Positions 25,863 to 35,021 of a stretch of 46,933 bases of DNA are shown one piece after another. The notes under the pieces were generated by a model. That model saw nothing but the letters and a program-made list of their open reading frames with translations. It did not search any database and had not been told where the DNA came from. Location: positions 1 through 46,933 of the forward strand of contig MGJB01000002.1 in assembly GCA_001794055.1 (NCBI GenBank), given 5' to 3'. The stretch is from Candidatus Yanofskybacteria bacterium RIFCSPHIGHO2_01_FULL_41_26. GTDB lineage: Bacteria; Patescibacteriota; Minisyncoccia; 2-02-FULL-40-12; GWA2-44-9. The translations under genes and the position numbers were made by a program. Within the stretch, counting starts at the first letter, position 1, and each line of letters begins with the position of its first letter.

Positions 25863-26228
25863 ATGAGTACATTTGAACTGGGTTTTTTGGCAGAAAATTT
25901 AGCAGCTCGATATTTAGAAAAGAAAGGGTACAAGATACTCGATTTAAATTATAGAAAACCATGGGGCGAGATAGATATTGTTGCTTCAAAAGAGGGGATT
26001 TTAGTTTTTGTGGAGGTCAAGGCTAACAGGAAAATAATTGCCGGTTTTGAGCCGGAATTAAGAGCCACTACTTCTAAAATAATTAAAGTAGCTAGAACTG
26101 CGAGAACTTATCTTGCTGAAAAACATTTTAGTATTGAACAAGAATGGCAAATAGACGTGATTTCCGTAGGATTAGACGAACCTCAAGAAGTGGCCAAAAT
26201 AAGGCATTTCAAGAATATTGATGTTTAG
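25863..26228 (+). CDS. yraN: YraN/UPF0102 family nuclease-like protein
   Basis: GFLAENLAARYLEKKGYKILDLNYRKPWGEIDIVASKEGILVFVEVKAN; start placed at internal ATG. Confidence 0.92.
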   Translation: MSTFELGFLAENLAARYLEKKGYKILDLNYRKPWGEIDIVASKEGILVFVEVKANRKIIAGFEPELRATTSKIIKVARTARTYLAEKHFSIEQEWQIDVISVGLDEPQEVAKIRHFKNIDV

Positions 26229-26310
26229 AATTATCTACTTTAAATAAAGCTTTTATTGACCGAAAGAGGGAAGTTCCGTGTGGAGTATTTGTTCGAAGTC
26301 TACATAGCCC

Positions 26311-26339
26311 TTTACATTTGTGTGTTTTTCTGATATAAT
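26311..26339 (+). promoter_or_regulatory. Sigma70-like promoter
   Basis: TTTACA (26311-26316), 17 nt, TATAAT (26334-26339). Confidence 0.65.
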
Positions 26340-26390
26340 AAAGGTATTCTTTGAAATTCAGATTCTGCCCAAAAGGGCAGGGAGGACAGC

Positions 26391-27134
26391 ATGAGAAAAA
26401 TGTTAGCGATCTTCATTTTGGCAGTTCTGACGACGGCCGTTCCGGTAAACGCCCAGGCTATTCGATGGGGATACATTCCTCAGACAACGGAGGGTTGGTA
26501 TTATCTGGTCAATGGTGATCAGGTGGGTATGCTTACCGCCGATAATCTCGGCATGGTGAGAGGTCTCACTCACCAACTCCGGCGGTCGGAGATACGTTCC
26601 CTGTCCGACGATCTTGTTTGGAACGGAGCTGCATACGGTGTCAACACTGCGCGCGGTTTCTATCCGATGTATGATCACAACATGCGTCCAATGAGTCGCC
26701 GAGAGGCGAGTATCACTGGAGCAGCAATCGGAGCGGCAATTGGTTTTGGTGTCTCGGGAAATACTCGGGGCACAGCAATCGGTGCGGCTGGTGGCGCGAT
26801 TGTGGGGCTTCTAACACACCGTGGCAACAGCAATAAGAACGATATCGGTACGAGGCCGAATCGACAAGTGTCCGTTTCGAACCAACCATCAACCGCGGGG
26901 GATTGGCGAGTTTCAAACCGAACGTCCAAGCGTGCCGAACTCTGGGACGGCGAGCAATTTGTCGCTCGTATCGAGTCTGGCAGGAGTATCCAGGTCGATG
27001 CGCCCCGGAATGGCGGCTACAAGGCCATTTTGCTGATCCCGAACCGCTCCGGTGGTTTAAATCGGGAAGCGGCCCAGATCCGCGGAAATGACAATCTCAA
27101 TGGCTGGGACATCGTTTCCGCGGCTGTAAGATAG
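26391..27134 (+). CDS. Secreted hypothetical protein with glycine-zipper segment (GC-richer cassette)
   Basis: GGGAGG RBS; signal peptide ...VNAQA; AIGAAIGFGVSGNTRGTAIGAAGGAIVGLL. Confidence 0.82.
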   Translation: MRKMLAIFILAVLTTAVPVNAQAIRWGYIPQTTEGWYYLVNGDQVGMLTADNLGMVRGLTHQLRRSEIRSLSDDLVWNGAAYGVNTARGFYPMYDHNMRPMSRREASITGAAIGAAIGFGVSGNTRGTAIGAAGGAIVGLLTHRGNSNKNDIGTRPNRQVSVSNQPSTAGDWRVSNRTSKRAELWDGEQFVARIESGRSIQVDAPRNGGYKAILLIPNRSGGLNREAAQIRGNDNLNGWDIVSAAVR

Positions 27135-27149
27135 AAGACTCAAGTCTAA

Positions 27150-27196
27150 CCGCATTTGCAACCACATCACGTGGCCATCGCAAATGCGGTTTTCTA
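27150..27196 (+). terminator. Terminator
   Basis: CCGCATTTGC...GCAAATGCGGTTTTCT. Confidence 0.6.
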
Positions 27197-27231
27197 ATTG
27201 AAAAAAACAATAAAAAAAGCTAATATTAGTC

Positions 27232-27666
27232 ATGATTTTTAATTCTCACAGTCCAAAAGAAACCCAGAAAATTGCTGCTGATTTAGCTCACAAAATTATC
27301 AAAACCAAAAAGGGTGCGGTGGTAGCATTAGAAGGGGAGTTAGGAGCTGGCAAGACAACTTTTATACAGGGATTTGCTAAAGCTCTTGGCATAAAATCAA
27401 AAATAAAAAGTCCGACTTTTGTTTTAATGAAAAAATATAAGGTTCCGGGCGGAACATCTAATCTCTATCACTTGGATTGTTATAGAATAGGGGACCATAA
27501 AGATTTAAAAATTCTAGAATTGAAAGAAATTTTTTCAGAGTCGCACGATATTATTTTAATAGAATGGGCAGAGAGGGCGAAGGAGATTCTTCCCAAAAAA
27601 CACGTTACGATTCACATTGACCATATCGATAAAAAAACCAGAAAATTATTAATTACTAATGACTAA
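27232..27666 (+). CDS. tsaE: tRNA threonylcarbamoyladenosine biosynthesis ATPase TsaE
   Basis: LEGELGAGKTTFIQGFAKALGIKSKIKSPTFVLMKKY...LYHLDCYRI...LIEWAERAKEILP. Confidence 0.94.
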   Translation: MIFNSHSPKETQKIAADLAHKIIKTKKGAVVALEGELGAGKTTFIQGFAKALGIKSKIKSPTFVLMKKYKVPGGTSNLYHLDCYRIGDHKDLKILELKEIFSESHDIILIEWAERAKEILPKKHVTIHIDHIDKKTRKLLITND

Positions 27667-30304
27667 AAAATTAATTTTGATAGACGGCCACGCATTAGTT
27701 CACAGAGCATTTCACGCATTGCCTCAAACATTGGCTTCACCGACAGGCCTTTTAACCAATGCTGTTTATGGTTTTACGGCGGTATTGATTAAAGCTATCA
27801 AAGACATAAAACCTGATTACATCGTGGCCACTTTTGATTTGGCTGGTCCGACATTCCGCCATGAGGAATTTGCCGATTACAAAGCGCATCGCGAAAAAGC
27901 CCCTGAGGGATTGCATGAACAGGTGCCTTTAGTAAAAGAAGTTCTTGCGGCTTTTGGAATACCAGTTTTTGAAAAACCAGGATTTGAAGCCGATGATGTT
28001 ATCGGTTCAATTTGTGAGAAAACCAAAAAAGTTAAAGGCCTGCAAACCATTATTGCTACTGGAGACATGGACACGCTTCAACTTGTTGAAGGCGACAAAG
28101 TGGTGGTTTTAACGCTTAGAAAAGGGGTAACAGACACAGTTTTATACAATGAAGACGAGGTCAGAAAACGCTACGGCATTGAGCCGGAACAGCTGGTTGA
28201 TTATAAAGGGTTGAAAGGAGATCCATCCGATAATATTCCCGGGGTTCCTGGAGTGGGGGAGAAGACCGCATCTGTTTTGATAAAAAAATTTGGCAATCTT
28301 AATAATTTGTATAAAGAAATAGAAAAACCAGCAAACAACAAAAACAAAGATGTTTCAGAAAAGTTGGTTCAGAAATTGATTGAAAACAAAGACATGGCCT
28401 TTTTTTCCAAGAAACTCGCAACTATCATTAAAAATGTGAACATTGATTTTAAGTTAGAAAATGCCGAATGGCGAAAAACAATGAAGAAAGACGAAATTTC
28501 TCATCTTTTTCAGAGCATGGGCTTTTATAGTTTACTTAAGCGTGTTTCGGAAGTTGATGGTTCTGTTGTCCAGGAGCAGACGTCTTTTTTGCCTCCGCCA
28601 AAAACCGGGTCAGGGACAAATGAATTAAAAACTGACAAAGAAATAGCGGACCTGCTGTTTAAATTAAAAAATCAAAAAGAATTTGCCCTGGATGTATCCG
28701 GCAACAGTATTTATTTTGCCGTTGACCCAAAAGAGTGTGTTTCAGTTTCATTTGAATGTTTATCAAAGAACACATCCTTGAGGTTAAACCTCAAGGATGT
28801 GTTGGAGAATCCAAAAATAAGTAAAGTGGGCCACGATTTTAAAATGATTTCTAAATATTTTCTTGGCAAAGGGATTCATGTTGAGGGAATAAGTTTTGAT
28901 TCCAAAATTGCCGCTTATCTTCTTAATTCAGATCTTAGAGACTACTCCCTGCACAATGTTTATTTCATTGAATTTAAGCAAAACATGGATATTAACCCAA
29001 AAAGAAGTCCTTGTGTTGTTCTCGAATTGAAAAATAAACTTGTTGCTAAGCTAAAACACATCGATTCTTTGTGGGTTTTGGAAAAGATAGAACTGCCACT
29101 TTCGATAGTATTGGCTGAGATGGAATTAAGCGGAATTAAAATTGATTCTTCGGCTATTGCTCGACTTGAAAAGACAACAACCAAAGAGCTGACCAAGCTT
29201 GAAAAAAATATATATGAATTAGCCGGTAAGGAATTTAATGTCAACTCGCCCCAGCAAATGTCGGCTATATTGTTTGAGCATTTGAAGATAACAGGAAAGC
29301 TTAAGAAAACCAGCAAAGGAGCTATTTCTACGGCAGCGCCGGAATTAGAAAAATTATCAGGAGTACATCCTATAATAGACTTGATACTGAAATATAGAGA
29401 ACTTCAAAAACTGAAAACAACGTATATTGACCCATTTCCGAACCTGGTCAATAAACATGGACGTATTTGTACGACTTTTAATCAAACAGGCACTACTACA
29501 GGCCGTCTTTCAAGCGAGGAGCCAAATCTTCAAAATATTCCGATTCGTACCGATATTGGCCAGGAATTTAGGAAGGTTTTTATTGCGTCGCCTGGATATA
29601 AATTAGTTTCTTTTGACTATTCACAACTTGAACTTCGCATCGCAGCTCATATTTCCAAAGATAAAAAAATGAGCGAGGCTTTCAAAAGAGGAGAGGATAT
29701 TCATACCCGGACCGCTGCTGAAATATTTGGCGTTCAGGCCTCGGAGGTTACTACTGGCATGCGAAGGCAGGCAAAAGTTTTAAATTTCGGAATTTTGTAT
29801 GGCATGGGAATTATTGGTTTTCAGAGAGCTTCAGGAGTTGATAGAGCTAAGGCCAAAGAATTTATCGATAGATATCTTCATGAATTTTCCGGAATAGCTC
29901 GCTATATGCAAGAAATGAGAGATAAAGTCCGCCGAGATGGTTATGTAACAACAATTTTCGGGAGGCGTAGACAATTGCCGGAAGTCTTTTCTGGCATACC
30001 TCAACTTGTAAACCAAGCCGAAAGAATGGCGATTAATATGCCCATTCAAGGGACAGAGGCCGATCTTTTGAAACTATCCATGATCGAGATTCATGAATTA
30101 ATTCATAAGGAAAAAACAGAAAAAAACGTAAAACTGTTATTACAAGTTCATGATGAACTCTTGTTTGAGGTGAAAGAAGATCTAATTAGGGATTGGGCTT
30201 CAAGAATAAGAAACATAATGGAAAATATCCACAAATTTGATGTGCCCTTGATCGTTGATGCGAAGTATGGTATAAATTGGGCAGAGATGGAAGAGATAAC
30301 ATAG
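27659..30304 (+). CDS. polA: DNA polymerase I
   Basis: 5'-3' exonuclease domain (LIDGHALVHRAFHALP...) and family A polymerase motifs (DYSQLELRIAAH, RRQAKVLNFGILYGM, LLQVHDELLFEV). Confidence 0.97.
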   Translation: MTKKLILIDGHALVHRAFHALPQTLASPTGLLTNAVYGFTAVLIKAIKDIKPDYIVATFDLAGPTFRHEEFADYKAHREKAPEGLHEQVPLVKEVLAAFGIPVFEKPGFEADDVIGSICEKTKKVKGLQTIIATGDMDTLQLVEGDKVVVLTLRKGVTDTVLYNEDEVRKRYGIEPEQLVDYKGLKGDPSDNIPGVPGVGEKTASVLIKKFGNLNNLYKEIEKPANNKNKDVSEKLVQKLIENKDMAFFSKKLATIIKNVNIDFKLENAEWRKTMKKDEISHLFQSMGFYSLLKRVSEVDGSVVQEQTSFLPPPKTGSGTNELKTDKEIADLLFKLKNQKEFALDVSGNSIYFAVDPKECVSVSFECLSKNTSLRLNLKDVLENPKISKVGHDFKMISKYFLGKGIHVEGISFDSKIAAYLLNSDLRDYSLHNVYFIEFKQNMDINPKRSPCVVLELKNKLVAKLKHIDSLWVLEKIELPLSIVLAEMELSGIKIDSSAIARLEKTTTKELTKLEKNIYELAGKEFNVNSPQQMSAILFEHLKITGKLKKTSKGAISTAAPELEKLSGVHPIIDLILKYRELQKLKTTYIDPFPNLVNKHGRICTTFNQTGTTTGRLSSEEPNLQNIPIRTDIGQEFRKVFIASPGYKLVSFDYSQLELRIAAHISKDKKMSEAFKRGEDIHTRTAAEIFGVQASEVTTGMRRQAKVLNFGILYGMGIIGFQRASGVDRAKAKEFIDRYLHEFSGIARYMQEMRDKVRRDGYVTTIFGRRRQLPEVFSGIPQLVNQAERMAINMPIQGTEADLLKLSMIEIHELIHKEKTEKNVKLLLQVHDELLFEVKEDLIRDWASRIRNIMENIHKFDVPLIVDAKYGINWAEMEEIT

Positions 30305-30313
30305 GAGTCCAAA

Positions 30314-30577
30314 ATGGCACTTTCAGAACTTGAACCGGATGTAAACAGAGTGGAAATCGCTGCTTTAAGAATGAAGGAAATAATTGAAACTACTTGGTTA
30401 AGAGACCCCGTCTTAAACGAGGTAGAAATAGTCGAGTTTAATCGTTTAAAGGCAGAGATCGAGAATGTGGGTTTATATGTAAATTGGGAAGTAAGATTTA
30501 AAATAGATGATTCGGGTGATCCTAAAATTGAGGCAGATGTAAACGTATTAATACCAAAAAACACTACAATCCATTAG
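30314..30577 (+). CDS. Hypothetical protein (87 aa)
   Basis: AGGAG RBS; downstream of polA; followed by terminator. Confidence 0.7.
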   Translation: MALSELEPDVNRVEIAALRMKEIIETTWLRDPVLNEVEIVEFNRLKAEIENVGLYVNWEVRFKIDDSGDPKIEADVNVLIPKNTTIH

Positions 30578-30602
30578 AACTGGTAAAAGGCCAGTTTTTT
30601 TG
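30578..30602 (+). terminator. Terminator
   Basis: ACTGGTAAAAGGCCAGTTTTTTT. Confidence 0.65.
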
Positions 30603-30619
30603 TTAATAATTAGACTAAT

Positions 30620-31516
30620 ATGCCAGAATTGCCGGAAGTACAAACTATAGTCAATTATCTTTCCAAAAAAGTAGTTGGACTTAAGATAACCGATGCCTGG
30701 ACTGACCGGCCTAAAACCCTGAAACAGGCAGGTGGGCTTATTAGTTTTAAAAAGCAGATTAAAAATAAAAAAATATTAAGCGTAAGACGTCGAGCAAAAT
30801 ATATTGTGGTGGACATAGAGGGAAAAAAGACGATTTTCATACACCAAAAAATATCCGGCCATCTGCTCTATGGCAAGTGGAAAGTGGCAAGTGGAAAGTG
30901 GGAAAGTATCGTTTCCGGTCCTTTGAAAGACGACAAGCAGAATGGTTACATCCGTTTCATGCTGATGCTGAATAACGGGTATCAGTTGGCATTGTCCGAT
31001 TTAAGGCGTTTTGGAAAAGTGATTTTGGTGGATGACGACAAGGTCAAAGATCTGAAAGAAATAAGAGATTTAGGCCCGGAACCTCTGGAGATAAACTTTG
31101 AACAGTTTAAAGAATTGTTTAGAAGTTCAACTTCTAAACACAGAAAAAGGGGAAGAATAAAACAGATTCTAATGGATCCGACCTTCATTGCTGGAATAGG
31201 CAATATATATGCTGATGAGATATTGTGGGACTCCGGATTTCATCCTCTTTCAAGGGTAGAAAATTTAAATACATCAGATTTGAGGAAAATTTTTAATGGG
31301 ATTGCAAAAATACTTAAAAAGGCAATTAAATATCAGGGGTCAAGCATAGATGATTACAGAATTCCATCCGGAGAAAAAGGTAAGTTTCAAGACATCCAAA
31401 ATGCTTATCAATTAATCGGAAAAAAGTGCAAAAAAAGAGATAGCGGTATTATGGAACGGTTGAAACTTGGCGGCCGTTCCGCCCATTTTTGTTCCAAACA
31501 CCAGATATTAAAATAA
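30620..31516 (+). CDS. mutM: Formamidopyrimidine-DNA glycosylase
   Basis: MPELPEVQTIVNYL, DPTFIAGIGNIYADEILW, LGGRSAHFC. Confidence 0.95.
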   Translation: MPELPEVQTIVNYLSKKVVGLKITDAWTDRPKTLKQAGGLISFKKQIKNKKILSVRRRAKYIVVDIEGKKTIFIHQKISGHLLYGKWKVASGKWESIVSGPLKDDKQNGYIRFMLMLNNGYQLALSDLRRFGKVILVDDDKVKDLKEIRDLGPEPLEINFEQFKELFRSSTSKHRKRGRIKQILMDPTFIAGIGNIYADEILWDSGFHPLSRVENLNTSDLRKIFNGIAKILKKAIKYQGSSIDDYRIPSGEKGKFQDIQNAYQLIGKKCKKRDSGIMERLKLGGRSAHFCSKHQILK

Positions 31517-31529
31517 TTTCTAGTTTTTA

Positions 31530-32549
31530 ATGAATTTTAAATTTTTAAATCTTAACTTAAACAAAATATTGATAATCACCGGAGCGGTCATGTTCGTTTT
31601 TGTCGTTATATTTGTTATCTGGTGGAACAAGGAGATAGTTATTAGCAACAGCATAGGCATTATAAACAAAGACGAGATGTCAAAAAGCTCAATTACGGGA
31701 CTTGATTGTTCTGGCGCCGATGTGCGGTCTATTGCCATAATGTTGGCATCTGATCCTGAAGCTAGGCCTCTTTCCGGAATAAGCCAGGCCGACTTGGTTT
31801 TTGAGATGCCTGTTGATCCGACGGGGATTACCAGATTTCTGGCTATCTTTCAGTGCGAAAAACCGAAAGAAATTGGATCGGTAAGATCAGCCAGAAGCGA
31901 CTTTATTCCACTGGCAGCGGGTTTTAAGGCGATATACGCTCATTGGGGCGGAGAACACGATGCTCTTGAAAAACTGGACGGTCGAATTGTTGATAATATA
32001 GATGCTTTAAAATATGAAGGGGAAACGTTTTATAGAAAATCGGGAATTCGTCCTCCCCACAACGGATTTACTAATTTTGATCTTCTTACAAAAAAAGCTC
32101 AAGATCTTAGGTATGATTTTCAGAGTAATTTTTCCGGATATCCTCATCAAAAAGAAGAGTCAAAGAAAAACCTGTCTAACTTAACTGGTCAGGTCAGTAT
32201 AAATTATCCGGGAACTCATGCTGTTGTTTGGACTTATGATCTCGAAACTAATTTATACAGCCGGTTCAGGAATGGCAGCGGCGAGATAGATAAAAATAAC
32301 GGCCAGATGGTTAAGGCCAGTGTCGTTGCGGTGATGAACACAACCTCCAAATTCTTGAAGGAACAGTATATAAGCGTTAATGTTTCTGGCAGTGGAACGG
32401 CTCAAATTTATCAAAACGGCAGCATTATAAACAGTAAGTGGGAAAAGAATGTTTCTCAACTGGACAGTAAATTATATTTTTACGATGGTTCGGGAAAGGA
32501 AATTCAGTTTGTCCCCGGAAAAATATGGGTGGAAATTTTGACGCGATGA
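31530..32549 (+). CDS. DUF3048 (YerB-like) membrane-anchored protein
   Basis: N-terminal TM; RPLSGISQADLVFEMPVDPTGITRFLAIFQCEKPKEIGSVRSARSDFIPLA. Confidence 0.88.
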   Translation: MNFKFLNLNLNKILIITGAVMFVFVVIFVIWWNKEIVISNSIGIINKDEMSKSSITGLDCSGADVRSIAIMLASDPEARPLSGISQADLVFEMPVDPTGITRFLAIFQCEKPKEIGSVRSARSDFIPLAAGFKAIYAHWGGEHDALEKLDGRIVDNIDALKYEGETFYRKSGIRPPHNGFTNFDLLTKKAQDLRYDFQSNFSGYPHQKEESKKNLSNLTGQVSINYPGTHAVVWTYDLETNLYSRFRNGSGEIDKNNGQMVKASVVAVMNTTSKFLKEQYISVNVSGSGTAQIYQNGSIINSKWEKNVSQLDSKLYFYDGSGKEIQFVPGKIWVEILTR

Positions 32550-33499
32550 TTATTTTTTTATATGGGCCGGACAGCTACCGGCTGAAACAAAATAGCCGCA
32601 TTGTTTTGGATAATTACCGAAAAAAGCATTCGGATGGTATTTTTTTTAAATTTGATTTATCAAACATAGACGAAATTGCAAAAGCCGAAGATGCTGTTAA
32701 GAGCGGTTCTTTGTTTGGCGAGATAAAATTGATAGTTATCAAAAATTCCTTTTTCAATAAAGCCGGCTCGGATCGGATGGGGAATCTGATCAAGGCCCAA
32801 AACCTCTTGAAAGAAAAAGACACAGTCCTTTTGTTTGTTGAGAATCAAGACGAAAAAGAACTGGCTAAAAACAAAACACTTTTTAATTTATTGGCCGGAA
32901 AAGACAGCATGGTAAAAAATATCGAGTATCTTGAAGGAGAAAAGCTGGTCAAATGGATAAGGGGGGAGTTTGTTTCAAGAAATTGCTTGATAGAGCCCGA
33001 TGCAATAAAAGAATTGGTTATTACCAGGGGAAATGACAGCTGGGCTTTGATTAATGAGATAGAAAAATTAAGTAATTATAGTGGCCAGACCACTATAACA
33101 AAAAAGGATGTGGCGCTTCTTGGTTTCAAAAAAATCGACCTGAATATTTTTGATTTTGTCGATGCCATTGCTGGGAAGAACAAACTGAAAGCTTACGAGA
33201 TTTTGTTTAAAGAGATACAAAACGGCCGGGATCCATATTATCTTTTGACCATGATTGTTTACGGATTTAGAAATCTATTAGCCGTTAAGGATTTGTCGGC
33301 TAGAGGCATGTCTTTAAGCGATATAACCAAAAGAGTTCGCCTTCACCCGTTTGTTGCTAAAAAATCATACCAAAGCGCGGATAGATTCAGCCTAGAAGAA
33401 TTGAGGAAGGTTTATGGGCGTTTGCTTGATTTGGATACCCGTTCCAAAGAGGGGGTTCTTAATTTGACCGATTCTCTATTCTCGTTTGTATTGATCTAA
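32525..33499 (+). CDS. holA: DNA polymerase III delta subunit
   Basis: MIIFLYGPDSYRLKQ...; delta-subunit layout; start probably 32546. Confidence 0.88.
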   Translation: MGGNFDAMIIFLYGPDSYRLKQNSRIVLDNYRKKHSDGIFFKFDLSNIDEIAKAEDAVKSGSLFGEIKLIVIKNSFFNKAGSDRMGNLIKAQNLLKEKDTVLLFVENQDEKELAKNKTLFNLLAGKDSMVKNIEYLEGEKLVKWIRGEFVSRNCLIEPDAIKELVITRGNDSWALINEIEKLSNYSGQTTITKKDVALLGFKKIDLNIFDFVDAIAGKNKLKAYEILFKEIQNGRDPYYLLTMIVYGFRNLLAVKDLSARGMSLSDITKRVRLHPFVAKKSYQSADRFSLEELRKVYGRLLDLDTRSKEGVLNLTDSLFSFVLI

Positions 33500-33528
33500 T
33501 TAAAAGCGCCCTTAAAGGCGCTTATTTT
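33500..33528. terminator. Bidirectional terminator between holA and spoVR
   Basis: AAAAGCGCCCTTAAAGGCGCTTATTTTTT. Confidence 0.7.
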
Positions 33529-35021
33529 TTCTTTCTTTCACTATCGAACATTGCTAGTAGATCTTTGTCATCAACCCTGGTTTCTAAAAATACCTTCTTT
33601 CCCCACAGGTGGTTAATTTTTTCTAAAGTGGCGTTCATATATTTGGGGTCAAGCTCATATCCATTCCAGACATGTCTAAGCAAAAGATGATTCTGGCTGT
33701 TATAGTTTCCGTTTTCAACTCTGATAAGCGGCACTCCGTAATAAGTGAACTGATTTTTTAGGATTTCTCTTATTACATCCGGATTATCTTCGACAATCAC
33801 ATAAACAATATCCCCATTTGCTGTCGGTAATCCTGCCCAGATATATAATTGCTGTTCCCTGATGAATTCGTCAGTGAAAAATTCTTCTACAGCCATTCGA
33901 TCGCTATAAAAAGAACGAACTTGGAATATTTTTTGATTTCCCAGTCCAGCGGCCGTGTCCCACCTAGAGTGCTTAAAAGCATTTTTTTCTTCCTCATACT
34001 CTCTACCGAATTGGCCCTTGTCCCATCTTTCTTTGATGTTCTCAAACAAGGAAAGATAAATTCGATACCAGTTAAAGCCGGCTTTGTTTTCTCGGGTTAC
34101 CCCTGAATGAAAATCATTGAATACCCCATGTTCTTCAGGGGTGATAACGCCTTCTTCAAAAAGTCGTCTCATTATCCTGACGTGCCAATAAGTAGCCCAA
34201 CCCTCATCGAGTCCTTTTGTTTTTCTGTTTGGCGCCAAACTTCTGGCTTGATTTCTTATTACCGTCAAGACATCAATCATCCAGGGCTTAAGAGGTTTAG
34301 GCGACTTTTTGATTAAATAATTAAGGATATCATAGGTTGGTTCGGGCGGAGTTTTTGTTGATAATCTTTCCAGCCTTTTTTCTATTTGCTCAATTTCTTG
34401 TTGGGTTTCTGATTTTTTGAATTTTGATTTTACGTCTTCAAATCTTTCAAGTTTTGCTCTTTCAAAAGCTATTAACCTTTCTCTGACAGTTTCTTCATCC
34501 TGTTCTTCAAAGAATGGATCAGGATCCTGGTGCCATTGAATCGACATTCCTGCATCAATTACTTTCTCTACTTCCTGTTGTCCATGACGTGCTTCGTATT
34601 CTTTAAAGCGCTTGGAGGCGTTTCTAGCTTCTTCAGCAACGTTGGAGAAGGAACGCCCATGTTTTAAATATCTGTTTGCCAAAAAGAAATCAACATGGCC
34701 ATAAACGTGGGCGATGACAAGAACATTTAAAGCAAATGGGTTTGTTTCCACTAAAAAGGCTTTTGGTTTGTCAAAATTCCAAACTTGCTCATAAGGTATG
34801 CCTGCTCCCGTGTGTTCATAAATAGTACGGTGTTTTTCGTAATCCCTGCCGAATGTCCAATGAGAAAAGTTAACTGGAAATCCGTAAGACATTCCCTCAA
34901 GCACTCTCTGGGCTGTAGTTATTTCGAATGTAATTTCGGTGGTTAAGAGGCCTGATTCTTCTGCTATTTCTTTTATTCTCTTTTCGATTTGAATTAAACG
35001 TTCAACTCCTTGCTTCTTCAT
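33522..35021 (-). CDS. spoVR: SpoVR family protein (YcgB-like)
   Basis: HVYGHVDFFLANRYL, DEGWATYWHVRIMRRL, GVPLIRVENGNYNSQNHLLLRHVWNGYELDPKYMNATLEKINHLWGKKVFLET. Start at MKKQGVE overlaps the yeaH stop (ATGA). Confidence 0.95.
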   Translation of the reverse strand: MKKQGVERLIQIEKRIKEIAEESGLLTTEITFEITTAQRVLEGMSYGFPVNFSHWTFGRDYEKHRTIYEHTGAGIPYEQVWNFDKPKAFLVETNPFALNVLVIAHVYGHVDFFLANRYLKHGRSFSNVAEEARNASKRFKEYEARHGQQEVEKVIDAGMSIQWHQDPDPFFEEQDEETVRERLIAFERAKLERFEDVKSKFKKSETQQEIEQIEKRLERLSTKTPPEPTYDILNYLIKKSPKPLKPWMIDVLTVIRNQARSLAPNRKTKGLDEGWATYWHVRIMRRLFEEGVITPEEHGVFNDFHSGVTRENKAGFNWYRIYLSLFENIKERWDKGQFGREYEEEKNAFKHSRWDTAAGLGNQKIFQVRSFYSDRMAVEEFFTDEFIREQQLYIWAGLPTANGDIVYVIVEDNPDVIREILKNQFTYYGVPLIRVENGNYNSQNHLLLRHVWNGYELDPKYMNATLEKINHLWGKKVFLETRVDDKDLLAMFDSERKKK

